From Rhizoclosmatium globosum (taxonomy: Eukaryota > Chytridiomycota > Chytridiomycetes > Chytridiales > Chytriomycetaceae), in NCBI GenBank assembly GCA_002104985.1, contig MCGO01000016.1, forward strand, positions 558,001 to 622,000: 64,000 nucleotides of DNA. Direction: 5' to 3'. A model generated the notes under the pieces. It saw only the letters and a program-made list of their open reading frames with translations, was not told the origin of the DNA and ran no database searches. This document shows positions 49,424 through 61,195 of the stretch, piece by piece; the stretch's first letter is position 1; each line of letters begins with the position of its first letter. The position numbers were made by a program, and so were the translations under genes.

Positions 49424-52400
49424 TTACTTTCCTTCCTTTTCCTTCCGCACCTTCTCCATTCGATCTTGATAAATCAAGTCAATTCGCTCTTTCATGTCCT
49501 CGAATTCATTTAAAATGAGGGCAAAGTCTTTCGAGGATAATGAATACAAGATGCAGGCGAGAGCAGCTTGTACTGTCGCAGTTCGTGGGATATTCGCAAT
49601 AAGCGCTACCTCTGAAATCAAACTTTAGTTACAAATTTAAAGATGATCAATTGCACAGACCTCCAAAGAAAGATCCGAACTTGACGTTGTGACGAGTTTA
49701 CCATTCACAATGATATTCACTTTCCCTGTTTGAATAAAGAACATTTCTGTGGCATTCTCGCCTTGATGGAACACGAAGTCTCCAGTACATAATATACAAC
49801 GTTTAAAGCGTTGGCCATCTTTCCGATATAGATACTGTCGCGTCCATCTTTCATTTCTCGTTTGAGGAAAGTGACTTGCTCAATCAGTCGTCGAGCATTG
49901 ATAGACGCAAGTTCCTTGAAATAAATAAGCATTATTTAAGAGATAAACTTGTCCTCATACCATTCTCAGTGAATTGTTCATGTCCGCCAAAAGAGTTTGT
50001 TCTTCAAAGTACTTTCCCCGATATTTGAATTCGTAGTATGACAACACCTTCTTTTTCGTGACTTCATCAATCTTTTTCCATGTAAGATATTCATTAAGTT
50101 CATCGATTTTCTGGCGATACATTCTCCCAGATGAGTCGTACGCGATTGCTGCTGAAGAGAGTAATCCAACAAGAAGAGCGTACTGCCTCGGTATTAGTGT
50201 TCATTATAAGAAATAATTGTTGAACATACCAACGTGGCGCCTATCACAATGAATATAATGTTCGTTACTTGCTCTGTCGTTGTCTCAGGCTTAAAATTCA
50301 TTGAAAACGTGTTTCCAACCGCCTAACTCACAATAAGCCTAAATCAATAAAAACCTTCGAGGAAATTTCACCTGTGTCAACATCCAAATATATCTGTCCG
50401 TATATCCTGCTGCATCGAATCCACCAGGGAAAAACTTCCAGTGATCAAACTGCACACTCCAGCTGAAAAACTCTTCGATGGATGCCATATAGTATAATGT
50501 ACATGCTTGAATGTGCATAAATACTGCAAACAAAGCACCGATGGGTAAAATTCGCGACAAAATTGATCCAATTCCTCCAATATTTTCTATCGCAAAACCA
50601 ATTTTCAGGCATATCGCATTGTGCTTGATTTTTCTCCTTAATCTATGGACACGTAAAAATCTCAGGAATGTCAATGGATAAGCGGCATATTGGTATTTAA
50701 TGATCTGAGTCCATGGGATCTAATCATTCAAATAATTACAACAATGTAATCTTTTGTAGTACTTACCATGGATATAATGTCAAAAGCTAGATTCTGCTTT
50801 ACAAACTGAGTGATCCAAGGTTTGAGATAAAGCCGCTTTCCTTGAGATGTCATGTCCGATTTTAAAGGGCGAAGTGGCGTTACAAGGTCCAGAATGGTAT
50901 CCAATATAAAAAGGATTGAGATACTGAGAATGGCATTAGGATAAACAGGAAACCGGTTGTACCTACATCCCAGACTCCAGTGTAAAGCTCCCCTCAGTGT
51001 AATAAGCTGCTGCGTAAGGCTCTCGAAATATTACGAAGAAATAAAACCTAAAATTCACTATTTAACGTTCTTGATTGGTGCTTAAATGATACAATACCAA
51101 TCATCACAGTGTTTGTCACTAGTCCAAATATAGACATTGGATGCAATCCATCATTTTCGAAAGTTACAGACGTGAATGTATCCGTATGGCGCATATAAGC
51201 TGGAATAAACTCACCCTTTTCATCGAAGGCTCGATAGAGAAAGTACTTGTGAAACAAAGCAGACGAATGCTGAAACGTTTCTGGAGTTGGTTGGTTTTCT
51301 GGGAAGGGCGGCAATTTAACTGATGTGGTGGCATTTGTATCAAATTTCTCCCTCATATTGGATAGCTTCTTGATTGTAAACCTGCGTTTCCTTGCCAAAC
51401 TGGCTACTGCCGCCTCTTCTTTCATTTGATCCACAAGCTCGTGAGAATCAAGGACAGCAAAGCGAAGTATCTTCCATAGAGTTTTACCACGCGATTGCTC
51501 ATCTGACTCTTCTGAACCAGTCGTAACGAGAATGGAGGGTCGCTTTGAAACATTTGAGAACATAGATTCGAGCTGGCTTGCAGACTGCAATTGTTTATGA
51601 TGAAGATTATATTCGCTTTCATCTTTTTTGAATCCACGTAAATACGATTTGATTGGAACTCGGTACGAAAAGTTGGAGTGGGTTGACGTGACTGAATTCT
51701 TTCGACTTGGACCTATCGTCTTTTTCTCAACTTCTCGAACCATTGACGAAGATGAAATTGGTGAAACATTGCTTGCCCGACGACTTGAAGGATGCATTTG
51801 TGGCGAAAATGCAAGTTGCGGGTTGATGTTGGTAGGAGCTGTCATAGAGTCGTTTGAGTGTCGCCTTGAAACTTCGTCGTTCGTCTGCATAAAGGCACTT
51901 TTTTGCAAGGAGGACGTCAAATTTAGCTTTCGCTGCGCGTTTGACGGTTTCTGGAAATTAAGTGCCGTCATTGGCAGAGTGGGAGGGTATTCTGGCTCAA
52001 CGTCCAAAGCTGGAGCAGAGAAAGTATCCTGTTTCTTACTCTCCGATGTCATTTTTCGCGGGGACCGTTCGAACATTGAAGTCATCGCATCCATACTTTT
52101 TCTATTCGAGTCTCTAGACATTCGCATCACTTGAGTTTCCGCTCCGAAATCGGTACTACTTTGTCGAGCAATTGGCGTTCCATCTGCTGAATCAATACTT
52201 CCAGTAGCGACAGTATTAGTCCAATGACGTCGGACTAATGGAGAAAATCCAGTTTTTTCCCACGCGAAAGCGATGAATGTGTTGGATTTATATCTTCAAC
52301 TAGAGGCATCTGCACCTTTGACTCTCCAGTTTCTTCGATTCGTTCATAGTCATTTTCGTCCCATCGTATTCCTGTGCTGAATCGCTTGATATTGTCCAGT

Positions 52401-52885
52401 GATGCATTAGAGGCATTGTTGATTTTACTCTTGAGCAGATTCATACTGTGTTGAGAAGAAGCTTGATAATTGAAAGGAAGTGCGATCGTAGAAGCAAGAG
52501 CCCCTAACGCAAGTGGACTGAATGTATCCGTTACAGGAAGAGTATTTCCGTTAGGATATCCGATAGAATGAAACGAAGATGTCATATTTGCCAATCGTTC
52601 ATGGTCTTCCGATCGGTGTCGGCGGGCTATTGGACCAGGAGAAGTTTCTTCAACTGATTGTCTATGCAAGAAGTTGTGAGATATTTCAGGACTTTTAAGA
52701 GACGCCGTATGTGACGGCAATCTTTCCCCATCATGTGGGGTGGTTGATGAAGGTAATTTGGAGGCGATATCGACAACCTTATTGACCCGTGTCAGGCCTG
52801 CTGTGATTTGCCTTTGAAGAAATAGCAACAGGTGCTGAATCTCTAATGATTCTGAGAGGAGAACAGAGGTGTCCGAGTCGTTCAT
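49424..52885 (-). CDS. Voltage-gated-type cation channel with C-terminal cyclic-nucleotide-binding domain, copy 1
   Basis: ATG at 52885. A 600-residue N-terminal region is largely Ser-rich but begins with a conserved helix, LLLFLQRQITAGLTRVNKVV. The channel core follows: KYFLYRAFDEKGEF, GLHPMSIFGLVTNTVMIGIV (S1), ILDTILDLVTPLRPLKSD (S2-S3), FLRFLRVHRLRRKIK (S4 voltage sensor), GSILSRILPIGALFAVFMHI (S5), the pore segment YIWMLTQ with AVGNTFSMNF (filter at 50305-50322, across an intron), IIFIVIGATL (S6), an HCN-like C-linker (YEFKYRGKYFEE) and a CNBD with EVALIANIPRTATVQA. The CNBD keeps the Glu and Arg needed for cyclic-nucleotide binding. The protein ends soon after the CNBD C-helix. The filter is GNT, not the GYG of K+ channels. 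Introns are short; slips near 52240 and 49790. Confidence 0.85.
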
Positions 52886-52965
52886 TTGGGGTTGGGATTT
52901 TCCGACATCAAGCGTAAATCCGCAAAAACGAAAGATTGAATTAAACGATGGTGATCTAAGTAAAT

Positions 52966-55900
52966 TTATTTGTTATTTACACCCACGGATCTACTTTTAG
53001 CCTCTTTCTCTTTTCGGACCTTTTCCATACGTTCAAAATAAATCAAGTCAATTCGCTCTTTCATGTCCTCAAACTCACTCAAAATCAAGGCGAAATCTTT
53101 TGAAGACAATCGATATAATGTGCATGATGTAGCTGCTTGAATTGAAGCTGTTCGAGGAATGTTGGCAATCAAAGCAACCTCTGAATTGAAAAGGTTAACT
53201 TCAGCCATGGAGAACACGAACAAACCTCCAAAAAACGATCCAGCTGTAGCAGATGCGACAATTTTACCATTCACGATGATATTCACGTTCCGGCCTGAAT
53301 GAAAAACATTTCCGTCGCGTTCTCTCCTTGATGAAAAACGTAGTCTCCTTGTACATAATAAACTGCGTGTAAAGCTGTTGCCATCTTTCCGACATATATC
53401 ATGTCACGTCCATCTTTCAAGTCACGTTTGAGGAATGGTACTTGCTCAATTAAACGTCGACAGTTGATCGACGCGAGCTCCTATTCCGAGTCTAATGCAT
53501 AAGTTTTCTGTCACCAATAACGCAGTTGATTCACCATTCTCAGGGAGCTTTCATGTCCGCCAAAAGGGTTTCCTCCTCAAAGTACTTTCCGCGATACTTG
53601 AATTCGTAGTAGGACAACACCTTCTTTTTCGTTGCTTCGTCGATTCTCTTCCAATTCAAGTATTCTGTAAGTTCGTCGATTTTTTGTCTGTACATTCGTC
53701 CAGAAGAATCGTATGCGATCGCTGCTGACGAAAGCAATCCAACGAGAAGAGCGTACTATATTGTATATCAGTATCTTTCCGGAGTTCAACGAAGTCTGTT
53801 TACCAAAGTTGCCCCAATGATAATGAAGACGATGTTAATGATTTGCTCCAGATTCGTCTCAGGTTTGAAATTTGTTGAAAATGTATTCCCCACAGCCTTT
53901 AATAGATCGCTGTTATATGCGCACGAAAGCTCGAAGTGACAAATCACCTGTGTAAGCATCCAAATATATCTCTCTGTGTGTCCTGCGGCGTCAAATCCGC
54001 CCGTGTAATACTTCCAGTGATCGAATTGTGTTTCCCACTGGAAAAACCCTGCGTGAACCCGATATAATACAATGTACACGCCTGAAGGTGCATAAAGATG
54101 GCAAATACAACCACGAGGGGAAGTATTCTAGACAGTATAGATCCGATACCGGATACACTTTCTATCGCATTATGGATTCGCAAGAATAAAGCATTATTTG
54201 AGAGCTTTGAGGCAAGGCGGGTGATTCGAAGAAAGCGGAGGTATGAAATGGGGTAGGCTGCAAAAGTATCCTGTTGGACAAATTGAATCCATGGTATCTG
54301 TATAAAATACCCAGTCAGGAAAAATTACGCATAACGAGGATGTTACAATTGAAACCACTTCAAAGCCAATAACGTCGAATGAAGCATTTCATCCAATCTT
54401 GCAGAGAAAGTCTTTTCCCCAGGGATGTGACGTCCGATTTTTTTGGTTTCAATGGCGTAATCAAATCGAAGAGTGTGTCTAGGACAAACAGGGCTGTAAT
54501 CCTAATATAATACCGTTAAAAAATTGGCAATCCGTAAAATGAATTACCAGCGCGATTCATGACTGAAGTAAGATATGCTGTTGAATGTCGATTTGTAAGG
54601 AGATACAAACAGAACAGCCACATAAAGAACTGTGCAGCTTTAATTAGCAAGAAAAAAAAAGTGGAAGACAAACCAATCGTTAACGAATCACAAGAAAGCC
54701 ACATATAGAAAGTGGATGCAACCCATCCATACAAAACTCGTAGGCTCTCCAGTGTCTGTGTCGCATTTTCCATGAAATGTACATGCCTTTATCATCAAAC
54801 GCACGATACAGCACAATATGAACAAAACGGCTTCGACTTTCCTTGACAACAGTAACTGGCAACAGGCACAACGGCTTCAGATCCACAATCTCCTTCTTAT
54901 CGCCGCAAACTGCACACCTGGTTTCACCACCCCATTATTCCCTCCAATTAACCACATTTTCTTCACTCGCAAGCAACGTACAAGCTCACGCGACTCAAAA
55001 ACCGCCTTCCGCAATTGATTCCACAAAACACGGCCCCTCGTCGGCCCCTGTGATGCACGTAACGACGACGTGGATGTGACGAGAATCGAGGGACGCATTG
55101 AATACACTGACGCGCTGAATTGGCTTGAAAACTGGGGTTTCGGGGCGATGGGTTTTTGGGTTGGAGTTGTGAGGCTTTGATGTTGCGTTGTGTAACTTTG
55201 TGTCGCGAGGTATAGGGAAGTGGTGTCGTCGCTGGATCGGCGGTATGTGTCTGTGTGTGGTATTCGTGGAGAGGCGAATGATTTTGAGGAGGTGAGGCGA
55301 GGGTTTGGAAGCATGTCGTCTGAATGGCGGCGAGGAGTTGTATCTGATGCGATGACTTTCTGGTGTGATGATTTTAGGTCTTCGTGTTTTGGCTGCATGG
55401 GGAAGTTTGATGTTGGAGTTGGGAGTTGAGGGGATTCTGGAATGGCGAAGATAGCTTTGTCTTTTATAAAGGCTTCTAGTTTTGTTGTAATGTGCGGCTC
55501 TGAAAGATTTGGTGTGTGTGGGATTCAATAGGTTGTTGAGATGGTATTGCTCCAACACTGAAACCACCAACTTCTGAATTCCGCAATTGCTTAACGTTGA
55601 GCGCGGACCACTTCGAAATACTTGCGATACACGCTCCTTAAACGAGATAACGCTTGATCTGGATTGTTCTGAATCAACACCCATAACCACAGAATTCAAA
55701 ACAGTCTGTCGAACCAACGGCGACGTCTTTTTCGAGTTTGTTCTCGCGATTGGTTTGGGTATTAGCTTCATTTCTCCGAACGGAACTTCAATTGTCGTTG
55801 TATCAGAACGCGGTTGTTTTTTGATCATCATCTTGCTTTTGCTTGTCATAGTCATACCATCCCAGCGTATCGCTTCACTAAGACGTTGTATTTCAACAAG

Positions 55901-56317
55901 AGAGTTATTGGATGTATTGACAGGCGATAAAACATGGTTGATGCTACGTTGAGAAGACGGTGTACAACTGAGCAGCAGTTCTGAAGTGATTTGATTTGAT
56001 CGCTGTTGGATAGAACTTGCTTGATTTGACAGTGAGTTTATCGAGCTTTGTGTTGTCATATACCGATCAAAATCAACGCCAAAACCGCTTCCTTCCATTA
56101 TTCTAGAGCTTACTATTTGCTGAGATGGGTTTCGGCTTCGCGATCCACCCGCAGAATATAAACTCGTTGGATTTGTGGGGAGCTTCGATACCATTTCCAC
56201 AACTTTGTTCACACGCGACAAACCACTCGTTATTTGACGCTGAAGGATCATGAAAGTGTGTTGGAGTTCTATGGACTCTGTGAGGAGGGACACGAGGTCT
56301 ACGTCAGTCTTGTCCAT
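52966..56317 (-). CDS. Cation channel with cyclic-nucleotide-binding domain, copy 2 (tandem paralogue)
   Basis: ATG at 56317. Same plan as copy 1: N-terminal helix FMILQRQITSGLSRVNKVV, Ser-rich linker, VLYRAFDDKGMYI, GLHPLSICGFL (S1), S4 as YLRFLRITRLASKLS, GSILSRILPLVVVFAIFMHL (S5), DHWKYYTGGFDAAGHTERYI, filter AVGNTFSTNF at 53879-53896, IVFIIIGATL (S6), YEFKYRGKYFEEETLLADM, then the CNBD with VNIIVNGKIVASATAGSFFG, an intron, and EVALIANIPRTASIQA. The GEVAL Glu is assembled across that intron. The protein ends KSRSVGVNNK. S4 has fewer positive charges than copy 1, so gating may differ. Slips occur near 55430, 54880 and 54400. The gap to copy 1 is 80 bp. Confidence 0.85.
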
Positions 56318-56852
56318 CTTAGCGAGCAGATGATGATATTTGAGAAGTGCAAGGATTTACGGTAAATCGCTCAGCTGCATTTCAGAAATGAGAAATAATT
56401 CCATTATTAAGACCGCGACTGCAAAGAAAGATAATGATGTGGGGGTTTACTTTCCTTTGTACACAAACCTCGAAATGTCGAATACAGAAACATTAAATCA
56501 CATATAATCAAGATCATAAGGGCACGATAATACAAGATAATACATCTGTTATCATTATTCCAAACCTTTTCTTTTTTCGCCAGCCAATCGAAATGGGTTT
56601 CCTCGACCTGACACCGCTGACAACAGCAACGGACTTCCCGCGACGTCCTTGGCCCCGCCATCGTCCTTCTCTCCTCATACATTCTCGCATTCCCATTCTC
56701 TCTTTTGGGAACATCGAGTTCAAGGGGACTCTTTTCGATTGCTGTTTCGGGTCTTTTTTCACGGCGCTGTTTAATGGTAAAGTATCTTTGAGTTACTTTG
56801 TGAGTGAGTGAGTTTGAAAGAGGAATGCTGAATTGGGGGGTGTACAGTGCAG
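56318..56852. promoter_or_regulatory. Divergent region between channel copy 2 and the MBOAT gene
   Basis: 535 bp. It must hold the channel promoter and the 5' part of the MBOAT gene, whose first exon I cannot fix; an ATG at 56593 (MGFLDLTPLTT) is one candidate. A minus-strand open frame of 168 codons spans most of it but is unsupported. Confidence 0.4.
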
Positions 56853-58374
56853 GGTCTTGTTCAGATTGCACTGCTTTCGAGTGTGTGTTATGGCCTGTCG
56901 TTTGCTTGGCCAACGTCCAAGCATATTCCAGTTGTGGTCATTGTTCTCTCGCTCAGTGTTCTTGCTGCAAAGTGAGTTGTTGTCTTTTGGTTCATGCACA
57001 GGCTTCTTAAACGATACCCTGACAAATACAGCCACCTCAAGTCTCAGTTCTTTTCAGATGTCGATGCACCAAGATTCGATCAAACTATTCCAATGATGGT
57101 TGCCGTGCAAAAGATGGCTACATTTGCATGGTGTGCACGATGGCACTCGTCCGAACAGAGTAAGTAATCGTCGCCCATGAGTCCTCACCGCCGAAAAAAA
57201 TTCAGGCTAAATTGGCAATTCGTTAGGAACTCTCAAAAACCCAACAATCCCTAAAACTCACACATCCCAAGTCTCCTCGATTACCTCGGCTTCATCTTTT
57301 TCTACCCCGCTTTCATCCTCGGTCCTTCATTCCACTACAAAACATACAGCGACTTCATTTCAGGAACCGGTGCATTCACGCTCCAACCAACTCAGAAACT
57401 ACTTCCAGGAAGATGGAAATACCTCGCAGAGACCATCATTACCGGCGCAGTCTGTTCCCTCCTCAACATCATATTCGCTCCACGCGTACCCTACGAATTC
57501 GGACTCACCGACGCGTTCCTGAATACACGTGGTTCCAACGTGCCAGCTATTTCTTTGTTGCCGCACTCGTGCAACAGATGCAGTTCTTTGGTGCATGGAA
57601 GCTTGCAGAGGGTGCTTGCGTGCTTTGCGGGTTTGGATACGTTGGACCGGTAGAAGGGAAAGTCGGTGTACAAGTGGAATCGGTGTGAGAATGTCCGGAT
57701 TTGGGAGCTTGAGTTTCCAGAGAACCCACGCATGTTTATGAGGTGAGTGCCTTTTTTTTGGAGATTTTTGTGAGAATATGTCGTTCTGATGAATGTTTTT
57801 GAAAAAACGCAACAGTGCGTGGAATGTTCAAACGGCGCTTTGGCTTCGTTCGGCGATTTACTTGCGTCTTGCGCCGGAACCACTGCCGGATCAGACGCCT
57901 GCTGAAATCACGAAATCGAATCTATGGCGGGTCTAGCGACACATGTGACTTTCCTTGTGTCTGCGTTCTGGCATGGATTTTATCCAGGATACTACACATT
58001 CTTTTTGACTCTGTCATTTTTGATCACGAGTAACAGACTTACGAGGAAACTGTTCCGACCACACTTCCATAACCAGAATTCAGCAGTGCATGTTTTGTTG
58101 CCTGTGTATCATGTCGTTGGATGGTTTGCGACAGTTGTTCTATCAATTATGCGACTATTGGAATGCAGTTACGAACTCTAGAGCTGGATTGACTGTGTGG
58201 AGGCGGTTGTACTTTTATGTACATGTTGGGGTTGTGTTACTGTTTGCGCTTGATTCGCTGCAGAGTATGTTGGGTGGAGGCAAGAAGAGAAAGCCTAGGG
58301 GTGAAGTTGTTGTTGAAGACAAGAGAGTTGTTTCTGATGCTGATGCTGAGGAGAAGCGTGTGAAGGTGGAGTGA
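56853..58374 (+). CDS. MBOAT-family lysophospholipid acyltransferase (ALE1/LPCAT type)
   Basis: Integral ER enzyme that reacylates lysophospholipids with acyl-CoA. The first supported exon starts at about 56853 (GLVQIALLSSVCYGLSFAW, TM1); the true 5' end is upstream and unresolved. Then MVAVQKMATFAWCARWH, SLLDYLGFIFFYPAFILGP with SFHYKTYSDF, RWKYLAETIITGAVCS, YFFVAALVQQMQFFGAWKLA, WNRCENVRIWELEF, SAWNVQTALWLRSAIYLRL (the conserved Asn region) and VSAFWHGFYPGYYTFF, which carries the catalytic His. The C-terminus is a charged tail (GGGKKRKPRG ... KRVKVE), stop at 58372-58374. Introns near 56967-56999, 57160-57205 and 57744-57812. Slips near 57170-57270, 57535, 57650, 57930 and 58150. The FxxFxGPxxxYxxY block places it with ALE1/LPCAT3 rather than DGAT1-like MBOATs. 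Confidence 0.85.
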
Positions 58375-58530
58375 AGGTTATTACAGGTGAACCAATGAAC
58401 AAGTTAAAATTTCAGAATAAAATGTATTCCTCTTGCATTGTTTCTACTTTGTTTGTGTGAAGAAGAAAGGTGGTATTTCTCATCTTGTATGATGGATATC
58501 ATCTGAAGTGGCGTCAAAGCAAATCACAAA

Positions 58531-60729
58531 ATGTCTTTGAAATTCGGAGACATGTTCTTCCAACAACCCAAGCCCAAGGTGCAGCAGCAGCACAGCCACT
58601 TGCGAAGACAAGCAGATCAGTGCACTGCGCATTGGAGTGCTAGTAGTAGTAGCCCTAGCATTTACAGCCTTGCACTTTGGAGCAACAAAGTGTGTTCACG
58701 GACACGAACCCGGACCGGAAGCGGTAGTTGATGTTAGATCCGATCCGGAGCCAGTGTGCAACCAACTGCCACCGCTTTCCCCGCAATTTGACGCCAAGTT
58801 GAGTGTGTCGCGCCTCCAAAGCGCCTCGTTCAAATCCGCATCGCTTTCTCGGCTTTCGTCGTCAGTTCAAATTGCGACTGTTTCCTTTGACAACACAACC
58901 AACGTCGCACCGCCTCCAACTGGGCCCGATCCAGTCCACGATCCCTTTGTTAAGTTGCATTCGTTCCTGGAACACGCGTTTCCACTTGTCCACAAGAACT
59001 TGAAGAAGACCGTGGTGAATCGGTATTCGCTGTTGTTTGAGTGGACCGGTTCAGAGGTCGATGCAGCGCCCTTGGTTCTGATGGCCCACTTGGATGTGGT
59101 GCCTGTGCTGCCTGAGACAAGGGGAATGTGGTCGTATCCGCCGTTCGATGGGTATGTGTGATGTCGTTGTTGTTGGTGTTGGTTGTAGGTAGACATAGTC
59201 TTCAGAGGTGGACAGAGAGAGCGGAGGTCGGAGTGATAAGTGATGTTTAAAAGCGGCTTGACTCGATTGCATCTATGTTGGCTCTGGGAAACAAGCGAAC
59301 GAGTTTTCACCCTCTCAACATTCAACCCTTATTCTAAAGTTTTATACCCATGATTATAGATACATCGACGAAAAGAATGGATTCCTTTGGGGACGAGGTA
59401 ATGTCTCCTTTACACTGTAGTGATTTCTGATTTGGCATACAATAGGTCTGGAGACACTAAAGCTACGTTTATGGGTCCACTTGGAAGCCTGTCGAAAAGC
59501 TTTTGGAGGCTGGATTCACTCCAAAGCGTACTGTTTACTTGGCTTATGGTCATGATGAGGAGATTTCGGGACATCAAGGTGTGTACTAATTTGTGTTGAG
59601 CGAATATAAAGATGCGAGCGGGGAGGAGAGGAAAGGTGTCTGTGTCGGAGATTGTTAAGGACTATTTATCGAGAAGTCCGAAGTAGTCGGAGGAAGTCTA
59701 TCTCAAGTAGAATTCGTGCCTAACAATACAAATAGGTGCTAGAAAGCTTGCCGAGTATTTGGAACATGACTTGAAGCTTGCAGGAAAAGTTGGCTTGATT
59801 CTCGATGAGGGACCATCATTTTCAACCTATGATGGAGTGACTGTTGCTGCTGTTGGAACCGGCGAAAAGGATACGTTGATGTTCTAGTTACTGTCGAGAC
59901 AAAGGGTGGCCACTCGTCAGTTCCACCAAAGCACACTGGCATTGGATACGCATCCCTCCTAGTCGCTGCACTCGAAAAAGAGTCGTACCCAGTCACCCTC
60001 CCAGACAAGAACCCTCTCCTCGCAACAACCCGCTGCTACGTCGAAAACGCGCCCAAACCCAAACCCAGAACTCAAATGGGCCGTAAACAACCTAAACAAA
60101 GGCGGCCGCGCCCTCATCACCCAATACCTCACCTCCCTCGGCCAAGAATCCCTCCTCACAACAACCCAAGCCGTAGACATCATCCAAGGCGGCCTCAAAG
60201 TAAACGCCCTCCCCGAAAAAGTCTCAATCACAATCAACCACAGAATCGCAGTCGACTCGTCCCTCAAACACGTCCAAACCCACTTCAACGACGTGTTCAC
60301 TCCTGTCGCAAAGAAATTCTCGCTTACACTCAAAGTCGCTGACTTCAACGACGTTTCTAAAATCGCACATGAATTCAAGGCGACTGATTCAAAGGGCCTC
60401 GTTACCGTCACTCAACTCTAAGGGCCTCGAACCCGCTCCTGTTAGCCCTTCCAACGGAGCAGGAGACCTCGGATGGGACGTCCTTGAAGGAACAATCCAC
60501 CACGTCTTTGATAAATCCGCTAAATCCGGGTCTCGGAAAAGTCATTGTCGTGGTGGAATGATGCTGGAAACACCGACACGAGACATTACTGGGCTTTGAG
60601 TAAGAGCGTGTATCGGTTTGGCCTGTGGATGGGTTAACGTGCATACCGTTGATGAGCACATTGACGGTGAAGAGTATGTTCAGGGGATTGTGTTTTTATC
60701 ATGAGTTGATTCGTAATTGGAGTGGGTGA
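58531..60729 (+). CDS. M20-family carboxypeptidase S-like (Gly-X carboxypeptidase)
   Basis: Zinc aminoacyl-carboxypeptidase, usually vacuolar. ATG at 58531; after a short cytosolic segment and one slip, a signal anchor (ALRIGVLVVVALAFTALHFG) gives the single-pass topology of yeast CPS1. Catalytic landmarks in order: LVLMAHLDVVPV (metal His), FLWGRG with GDTKATFMG across an intron (bridging Asp), YGHDEEISG (general-base Glu), LILDEGPSF (metal Glu), VETKGGHSSVPPKHTG, INHRIAVDSS, GNTDTRHYW with the final metal His, HTVDEHIDGEE and YHELIRNWSG at the stop 60727-60729. Introns include a longer one of about 200 nt after PFDGY (59153-59359). Slips near 58620, 59450, 59870, 60070, 60420, 60530 and 60650-60700. 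All expected metal ligands are present. Confidence 0.88.
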
Positions 60730-60907
60730 AGTGGTGTTGTCGTGGAATTGAAGGATCATAGTGTTTTGTGTTTGGGAATGTGGAAAATAAAAGGCAGTCA
60801 TATATCTTATCAATTAATGGCGCATTATGTTTAAGTTTAATATGTTCAGTGTTTTATGCTAGAAGCTGTGAAAGTTGATAGTCAGATTGTTCTGTGGTGT
60901 AAGACAA

Positions 60908-60989
60908 GACAACGTGGCCGAGCGGTTAAGGCGACAGACTAGAAATCTGTTACTCTCTGAGTGCGCAGGTTCAAGTCCTGCCGTTGTCG
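60908..60989 (+). tRNA. tRNA-Ser (AGA)
   Basis: 82-nt class II tRNA: acceptor GACAACG/CGTTGTC, D-arm with GGTTAAGGC, anticodon loop CTAGAAA (anticodon AGA), a long variable arm (TACTCTCTGAGTGC) and a standard T-arm. No intron. A T-run (GTTTTTAG) directly after it serves as the Pol III terminator. Confidence 0.95.
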
Positions 60990-61195
60990 TTTTTAGGCAG
61001 CAGGTGGGTGACAGAAGTTGTTGTCTTTGTTGGTTGTGGTAGAGTGTTCATGAGGGAGGAATCTGGAAACAGCCGACGTCGTTCTACTCTCTTCTTTTCA
61101 TGAATAATGTTGCTAGTTTGATTAGAAGAATCACATTGTTTTATTGTGGGAACATCTGTTAAGATTTACAAAGTGCGATCCAACACTGAACCAAG

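Noticed and set aside
51628..52134. 168-codon plus-strand open frame inside channel copy 1
   Set aside because: Antisense to the Ser-rich N-terminal region of the channel, which is supported by its paralogue; the reading frame is a by-product of codon usage.
56407..56913. 168-codon minus-strand open frame between channel copy 2 and the MBOAT gene
   Set aside because: It has one hydrophobic stretch and a C-x2-C but overlaps the first supported MBOAT exon and has no recognisable family. Kept only as a remote possibility.
59160..59360. Extra small gene inside the carboxypeptidase gene
   Set aside because: The stretch is bounded by a GTATGT donor and a TATAG acceptor that restore the PFDGY-IDE reading, so it is an intron of unusual length for this window.
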